From Deltaproteobacteria bacterium (GTDB lineage Bacteria > Desulfobacterota > Desulfuromonadia > Desulfuromonadales > BM103): DNA of 64,000 nucleotides. Where the stretch lies: the NCBI GenBank assembly GCA_024636215.1, contig JAGXHL010000033.1:1-64000 (forward strand), written 5' to 3'. Positions 58,645 to 64,000 of the stretch are shown here, piece by piece. The position numbers and the translations under genes were made by a program. Within the stretch, counting starts at the first letter, position 1; each line of letters starts with the position of its first letter. The notes beneath the pieces are model-generated. The model saw nothing but the letters and a program-made list of their open reading frames with translations, was not told where the DNA came from and made no database searches.

Positions 58645-59727
58645 TTACTCGTGATAGTCATAAGCTGCGTATCCGTGTTTCTTCACCAAAGCATCTCTCT
58701 CTGCACCTTTAAGGTCTTCTCTTACCATTTCAATAACAAGATCCTCAAAACTGGTCTTGGGAGTCCAACCTAACTTTTCGCGAGCTTTAGTTGGATCGCC
58801 AAGCAATGTTTCTACCTCAGTTGGCCTGTAATAACGTGGATCAACACGAACGATATCATTGCCATGCTGATCACAGCCCACTTCATCGGTACCATGTCCA
58901 CTCCAAGAGACTTCTAAACCCAACTCCTTGGCTGCAATGTCCACAAAATCACGTACGCTGTACTGCACACCAGTTGCAATAACAAAATCGTCAGGTACAT
59001 CCTGCTGTAACATCAGCCACTGCATCTCAACATAATCTTGAGCGTGGCCCCAATCTCTGAGTGCATCAAGGTTCCCTAGGTACAGGCAATCCTGCATTCC
59101 TAATTTGATGCGCGCTAAGGCACGCGTGATCTTGCGTGTAACAAAAGTTTCACCACGGACGGGGCTTTCATGATTAAAAAGTATCCCATTACAAGCGTAT
59201 ATGCCATATGCCTCACGATAATTAACCGTTATCCAATAACCATAAAGCTTAGCCACTGCATAAGGGCTCCGCGGATAGAATGGTGTCGTTTCCTTTTGTG
59301 GCGTTTCCTGCACTAATCCATATAGTTCTGAGGTTGACGCTTGGTAGAAACGAGTTTTCTTTTCCAACCCAAGCAAACGGATAGCCTCGAGGATACGCAG
59401 AGTTCCAATTCCATCCGCGTTAGCTGTGTATTCTGGAGTTTCAAAACTCACGGCTACATGACTCATTGCCGCCAGGTTATAGATTTCATCTGGCTGGACC
59501 TCTTGAATGATTCTGATGAGATTAGTTGAATCTGTAAGGTCTCCATGATGGAGAATTAAGTGCCTATTGTGCACATGAGGATCCTGATACAAATGATCTA
59601 TACGATCAGTGTTAAAAAGAGAAGATCGTCTCTTGACCCCATGCACCTCATATCCTTTTTTGAGTAAGAACTCCGCAAGATAAGATCCGTCCTGTCCAGT
59701 AATCCCTGTAATTAAAGCTACTTTCAT
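58645..59727 (-). CDS. gmd: GDP-mannose 4,6-dehydratase
   Basis: 360 aa [58 protein letters not shown], and [16 protein letters not shown] (YxxxK). With ManC and Fcl it gives a complete route to GDP-L-fucose. Confidence 0.97.
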   Translation of the reverse strand: MKVALITGITGQDGSYLAEFLLKKGYEVHGVKRRSSLFNTDRIDHLYQDPHVHNRHLILHHGDLTDSTNLIRIIQEVQPDEIYNLAAMSHVAVSFETPEYTANADGIGTLRILEAIRLLGLEKKTRFYQASTSELYGLVQETPQKETTPFYPRSPYAVAKLYGYWITVNYREAYGIYACNGILFNHESPVRGETFVTRKITRALARIKLGMQDCLYLGNLDALRDWGHAQDYVEMQWLMLQQDVPDDFVIATGVQYSVRDFVDIAAKELGLEVSWSGHGTDEVGCDQHGNDIVRVDPRYYRPTEVETLLGDPTKAREKLGWTPKTSFEDLVIEMVREDLKGAERDALVKKHGYAAYDYHE

Positions 59728-59881
59728 TGTTAAACCTCATTAATTTTTTAGTAACGAATTTATAAAATATAAATGGGAGGGCTTCTCCTCTCAATGAATC
59801 CACAATAAATCGAGTCTCTTGAGTTGACTTGGCATAATCTATTCGCTTCATGTCAAGACTTTTGCAGGAGGCTCAATCGTT

Positions 59882-62005
59882 TCAATTATCGTAAGAAATG
59901 GATATATCACTAACCTGAACTATTTTGTCTTGTTCGATATCATAGACTTTCATATTTTCAATCAAACCCAGCCCTTCAGTAATATCGAGATAACTGAGTT
60001 CACCATTTGCAGTACGAGATTCTCGAAATTTTGGTTTCGTATATTTTTCAACCGAAACCTTGACAGTACTCTTCTCAAGAACATCATTCCTTAGGAAAAA
60101 AGCATTATTACCACCACTGTTTGTACCAATAAGGGTATAGCCCTTTTCTAGAGCCAAGCTTTCTAGAGCAGAAAGTGATGCTCCAGCATAGAGCCAGGAG
60201 AAATGTTTTTTTGTCCGATCAAATTTAGCATCATAAGGGACAGTTACTTTAGCAATTGACCCGAAAATCCCATTGTATTCGCAAACAACAATTTGAGGAG
60301 ATATTGTGTTTATAGCTTTCCACAGCCAATAGTCCACTCCATCTATGTCAATGGAAAGCAAACCAATCTCACCTTCAAAGCCATTTTCAGACAAAAGTTG
60401 ATTAACATTTTCACTATCGATGAAGACATCTACAGCCTTCAAACTGTAACGCCAATACAAATCACTCGATTTAACTTTGTCCATATATTCTGTGCTACTG
60501 TCTAATATCATGCCCCTCCAATTGTCTTTTTCAAGGAGCAGACGTGTGTTTGCTTCTGTGTAATCCCCAGTGCCAATTTCTACAAAAGATTTATTAATCT
60601 TTTTGCAATTTGAAATTAGGTATTGAATAAGTCCGTCTTCATCCCACTGCGAATAAGCCTTGTAACCATGATCCGAAAACTCACTTGAGGGGTTGATTGT
60701 CAGGGCAATTTGAGCCAATCCAACAGTTGTATTGGAAACATGGCGATTTGCATCAAGCACACATTGATTTTGTACAACCCGAAGACTCTCAACACTTGTC
60801 AAAAGCTGATCATTCCCTCCGCGAAGGCTCTCAACACTTGTCAAAAGCTGATCATTCCCTCCGCTAAGACTCTCAACATTTGCCAAAAGCTGATCATTCC
60901 CTCTGCGAAGAGTTTCCAGGCTAGTCATAAATTGATGATGATTATTTATTGTGGCTTCGATGTGCGCCATTACACACCCTGCTAATCTGGAGTTGTCAGT
61001 ACTGACTCCTTTGACCAGATCAGTTATTTGACTATTCGTATACTTATTAACCGCATTTAAGTCATTAAAAACTCTTTGTGTTTGTAATTCTAGCAAATCA
61101 GTTATTGTTGGCATCAATGCGTCAAAGACTCGGGCGGTTAGACTATTCATTAATCGATTATAAACTCGATAGATCAAGGACCTTTTGACATATCCTTTAA
61201 CGCGAGTCTTTATCTTCGCCGCAAAAGGCATTGTCGATTGTTCTGAGGCGCAAAATTCATTCTCATCCTTAACGCGGATCGCCTCTAGTGATGGGCAATA
61301 TAAAGAGCGAAGGAATTTTCTGGCTCTGACATATTTATCCCATTCAAGCTGGAAATTCCGTGTACTGATCCCCCCCAGCACAAAACGAGAAACAGGAAGC
61401 GGGATGTGTTTAACGCGTGCACGTCTTTTCATAACTGCATTCAACAACACATTGTACTCTCCGCTGGCTTCTGGAAATTGTTTGCAAAAGAATGAACACT
61501 TCTTCAAGACCCAGCGCCTATAAAATGTGGCCTGATGATGAATAGATTCATTAAAAAGTTGCCGCCGATTGCGCATATATCCCAAATCAAGCAAGTTTCC
61601 CGCAACAAAGGAATCATGATCGTGAGTATCTGCAGAGCTCAAATAAACAGGCAGAAGATTACCAAACACAATATCAGCATTATTTTTTTCAAAAAAAGAA
61701 GAGACTGACGCACAGGTATTTTCATCATAAAACACGTCCCCAGAGTTTAAAAATATAACGATATCTCCAGTAGCCGCTCGAGAGCCCTTTTCCATAGCAT
61801 CATAGACGCCTTCATCTTTTTCACTAACAAAGTATGCTACTGAATACTCATCAACAATAGACTGCGTCCCATCAGTGGAACCGCCATCAATGACTATGTG
61901 TTCCGTAGTAATGCCTTTTTGGCGACTTACCGAATTCAGTGTAAGACGGATAGTGTCACGTGTATTCAAACATACTGTAATAATGGATACTTTGTTGACT
62001 TTCAC
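59882..62005 (-). CDS. Glycosyltransferase-coiled-coil-methyltransferase-like fusion protein
   Basis: 707 aa. N-terminal GT2 domain (about 1-230: VSIITVCLNTRDTIRLTLNSVSRQ, IVIDGGSTDGTQ, DIVIFLNSGDVFYD), a helical middle (about 290-420) containing a 14-residue repeat (GGNDQLLTSVESLR, about 3.5 copies), and a C-terminal domain with FVEIGTGDYTEANTRLLLEKDNWRGMILDSS and IGLLSIDIDGVDYWLW that looks like a Rossmann methyltransferase of the FkbM type. The middle may act as a spacer. Its ATG overlaps the upstream glycosyltransferase stop by 4 bp. Confidence 0.8.
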   Translation of the reverse strand: MKVNKVSIITVCLNTRDTIRLTLNSVSRQKGITTEHIVIDGGSTDGTQSIVDEYSVAYFVSEKDEGVYDAMEKGSRAATGDIVIFLNSGDVFYDENTCASVSSFFEKNNADIVFGNLLPVYLSSADTHDHDSFVAGNLLDLGYMRNRRQLFNESIHHQATFYRRWVLKKCSFFCKQFPEASGEYNVLLNAVMKRRARVKHIPLPVSRFVLGGISTRNFQLEWDKYVRARKFLRSLYCPSLEAIRVKDENEFCASEQSTMPFAAKIKTRVKGYVKRSLIYRVYNRLMNSLTARVFDALMPTITDLLELQTQRVFNDLNAVNKYTNSQITDLVKGVSTDNSRLAGCVMAHIEATINNHHQFMTSLETLRRGNDQLLANVESLSGGNDQLLTSVESLRGGNDQLLTSVESLRVVQNQCVLDANRHVSNTTVGLAQIALTINPSSEFSDHGYKAYSQWDEDGLIQYLISNCKKINKSFVEIGTGDYTEANTRLLLEKDNWRGMILDSSTEYMDKVKSSDLYWRYSLKAVDVFIDSENVNQLLSENGFEGEIGLLSIDIDGVDYWLWKAINTISPQIVVCEYNGIFGSIAKVTVPYDAKFDRTKKHFSWLYAGASLSALESLALEKGYTLIGTNSGGNNAFFLRNDVLEKSTVKVSVEKYTKPKFRESRTANGELSYLDITEGLGLIENMKVYDIEQDKIVQVSDISISYDN
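60781..60906 (-). repeat. 42-bp tandem repeat inside the fusion gene
   Basis: Three 42-bp copies (60781-60822, 60823-60864, 60865-60906), 1-6 differences each, plus a decayed fourth. Each encodes one 14-residue coiled-coil unit. Confidence 0.95.
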
Positions 62006-63273
62006 GTAGAACTCCCATCAGTCTCATGAAGAGTATAGTCTATTGCTTCATACAATCTCTTGGAAAGGTTAATAGTCGATTGTTTCGATTGCTGGAAGAG
62101 CGTTTCAGGCGGAGGTTGACGATAAATTGCGTTAAGAAAAAGTTCCATTTTGTCAACCAAGTCTTCTGGATTCTTCTTTTTAAACAAGACCACAGAATCC
62201 CGATCAAGAGGTAGCTCATAATTAATCTTAATATCTGAGGCGATGGCACGAATACCGAGACTAACAGCATCGTAAATTGCTCCACCACCGGGACCACCTT
62301 CGAACAAAGTTGGCTGAATAACTGCGACGGAAGACTTCATCAATTCTAGCTGGTCATCCTTTGGGATATAACCTAAAAAAGTTACTGAGTCACTGACATC
62401 TAAATCCGATACGAGCCTGTGTAATCGGTCGATATACTCAGGCTCTCTGGGTTCCTGCATTCTTCCTGTAAAAACAAAATCTACATCAAGACCTCTATCT
62501 CTAGAAATCCTCGCTGCTTCTATAACAGTTTCAGTGGACTTATGGATCCAGAACTGATTACAAATAAAAAAGTATTTTCGTTTTATACCGTATTTAGTCA
62601 TCAATTCCGGGCGTGGTGTCAACTTATCAAATTCAATAATCGGAGCAAACGGAAGATCAAATATTTGATCAGGATCCGCATCATAAAAACTTATCATGTC
62701 AGCTTTTGCATCTCGTGAATTTATAATCATCGGTTTCCCCGAGGCCAAAAGACCAAAGATTCGTTCATCACGGACTTTTTGAGCCTCATCATTAAAAAAT
62801 TCAGGATAATGTTTGGGCTGACAATCTGGCCAATAAGTTACGTAAGGAAGACTCGTGGGCAAAATAAAAATCGACGGCAGAAAAACATCGATCTTCATCT
62901 CTGACTGAAGTCTCTCTATCGACTTGACGTCCTGTTCGCACTCAACAACCTCCATACGAGGGCAAGCTTCAAGATAAAAATCGTAAGCATTCGGCTCTTG
63001 CTTGATGACTCTATCAGTAATAGGACCAATGCGTTTCGTAAAAGCCCTTAGACATTGTTTAAGAAAGGGAATTTTCTTCAGCTTTTCTTTGAGAACCGGT
63101 GACGTTAATTGCTCGATTTTTTCATTTGAACGTGGGCATAGAAAAATAATGTCATTCTGGCTTTCAAGGGCCAGTCCACGGATTATATTTTTCAAAAAAT
63201 CATTTGCGCCGATATTGACCAGAAACTCATGTGACAGAATTCCTATGCGAAGTTTTCTTTTAGCTATGCTCAT
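62002..63273 (-). CDS. GT4-like glycosyltransferase
   Basis: 423 aa. LRIGILSHEFLVNIGANDFLKNIIRGLA at the N-terminus and a GT-B donor domain (KRKYFFICNQFWIHKSTETVIEAARIS, DFVFTGRMQEP, VTFLGYIPKDDQLELMKSSVAVIQPTLFEGGPGGGAIYDAVSLGIRAIASD). First gene of the polysaccharide run in the window. Donor and acceptor unknown. Confidence 0.85.
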   Translation of the reverse strand: MSIAKRKLRIGILSHEFLVNIGANDFLKNIIRGLALESQNDIIFLCPRSNEKIEQLTSPVLKEKLKKIPFLKQCLRAFTKRIGPITDRVIKQEPNAYDFYLEACPRMEVVECEQDVKSIERLQSEMKIDVFLPSIFILPTSLPYVTYWPDCQPKHYPEFFNDEAQKVRDERIFGLLASGKPMIINSRDAKADMISFYDADPDQIFDLPFAPIIEFDKLTPRPELMTKYGIKRKYFFICNQFWIHKSTETVIEAARISRDRGLDVDFVFTGRMQEPREPEYIDRLHRLVSDLDVSDSVTFLGYIPKDDQLELMKSSVAVIQPTLFEGGPGGGAIYDAVSLGIRAIASDIKINYELPLDRDSVVLFKKKNPEDLVDKMELFLNAIYRQPPPETLFQQSKQSTINLSKRLYEAIDYTLHETDGSST

Positions 63274-63386
63274 TTAGAGGGGCTCCATAGGTAAAATCAA
63301 TAAGAGATAAAACTACTAAGTGTCCGGAATAATCAGTAGCCATAACCGCTAACATACTGAAAGAAACCTGTAATACACAATAAACT

Positions 63387-64000
63387 ATGGACATTCGAGC
63401 CAAAGTCAGCCGCTGTCCCTTGGCCGAGGCCAACGAGAATCGGAATTGGCGTAGCGACTCCGAGCTGGGCCACGGCTTGATCCTGGTTGGTCACAGACTC
63501 TACCTGGACGAGGACTTCAGAGTAGAACTCGGCCAGACCGTTTACTACCTCTGGACGCCTCTACTATCGATTTGTGTCTGTCAGTTTTCTCATGGCCTCA
63601 GTTTCGCAAAGCCAAAGGAGCCATCAAACTCCACACTCTGCTCGATCTGCGTGGCAACATCCTAACATTTATCCATATCTCAGACGCCAAAGAACACGAA
63701 GCCAACATCCTGGACGATCTTATTGCAGAAGCCGAAGCCTTTTATGTCATGGATCGCGGCAATCTGGATTTTTCCCGAGTTATCGTTTAACCAGGGCTTG
63801 CGCCTTCTTTGTCATTCCCGCCAAAAAGTACTTGGCTTGTTAACGGGCCAATTCAAACCCGGTGGATCGAAGCACCGATCTGATCTGCGACCAAACAATC
63901 ATGCTAACCACCTCGCTGACATTCCAATTCTATCCAAAAAAACTACACCGATCCAAGCTACGGAATGCCGATACTGGAAAAGCTCTAGTCTTTTTAACCA
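63387..64000 (+). pseudogene. IS4-type transposase remnant
   Basis: Fragments of one transposase are found in shifted frames: AKVSRCPLAEANENRNW, then FRKAKGAIKLHTLLDLRGN...AFYVMDRGNLDFSRVIV, then CDQTIMLTTSLTFQFYPKKLHRSKLRNADTGKALVFLT up to the window edge. LHTLLDLRG and FYVMDRG are IS4-family core motifs. The N-terminal ~100 residues are missing and at least two frameshifts and a stop are present. It continues past the window. Confidence 0.8.

Noticed and set aside
59648..59851. 67-aa minus-strand ORF upstream of gmd
   Set aside because: Overlaps the gmd start in another frame and has no recognisable domain; could be a remnant but nothing supports it.
60781..60906. 42-bp tandem repeat considered as CRISPR
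   Set aside because: Units are contiguous without spacers and lie in frame inside a coding region.

Overview
The window is a chromosomal segment of a Deltaproteobacterium-type organism, most likely of the Desulfuromonadales (Geobacter / Desulfuromonas / Pelobacter relatives). This rests on gene content: an A-adding tRNA nucleotidyltransferase fused to DHH and CBS domains, a dnaE-accA pair, a sensor with a periplasmic c-type heme site (CxxCH), several GGDEF/HD-GYP proteins including a candidate cGAMP-type (Hypr) GGDEF, and a queA-tgt-yajC-secD-secF run. No rRNA, tRNA or CRISPR array was seen. Most of the window is housekeeping DNA with short intergenic regions that are unusually rich in repeats. 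Layout. 1-5.4 kb (minus strand): rimI, then pyrK-pyrD and the A-adding enzyme. 5.4-9.9 kb (plus): purM, purN, a DUF523 protein, an unknown FAD-type Rossmann protein and rpmB. 10-21.2 kb (minus): a PAS histidine kinase, RlpA, dnaE-accA, maf, a small unknown gene, and recJ overlapping a beta-helix lipoprotein. 21.3-27.7 kb (minus): DUF2065-queA-tgt-yajC-secD-secF-TPR, behind a good promoter. 27.8-32.1 kb (plus): a heme-sensing HD-GYP protein followed by a degenerate GGDEF protein. 32.3-39 kb (minus): rplM-rpsI-argC, miaB-M42 peptidase, and a catalytically dead M48-TPR lipoprotein with a PH-like membrane protein. 39.2-42 kb (plus): typA and amrA. 42.5-44.9 kb (minus): a compact run of an orphan cas6-like gene, a zinc-ribbon gene and the candidate Hypr GGDEF. 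45-47 kb (plus): a second tgt and an unknown helical-repeat protein. 47.2-53.8 kb (minus): yicC, a four-helix-bundle (S23/IVP) gene, gmk, rpoZ, rel and ridA. 52.3-63.3 kb (minus): an exopolysaccharide / O-antigen locus (initiating sugar transferase, ManC, three stand-alone glycosyltransferases, Fcl, Gmd, and a glycosyltransferase-coiled-coil-methyltransferase fusion). A dead IS4-type transposase lies at the right edge. The most unusual layer is non-coding. At least ten intergenic arrays of 7-bp (sometimes 8-bp) tandem units occur. Their unit sequence changes along an array while the 7-bp register is kept. They also run into coding DNA (gmk N-terminus, end of the A-adding enzyme), and they bracket purM in mirrored order. 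Added to these are several families of dispersed elements with terminal inverted repeats, including two 143-bp copies about 93% identical.
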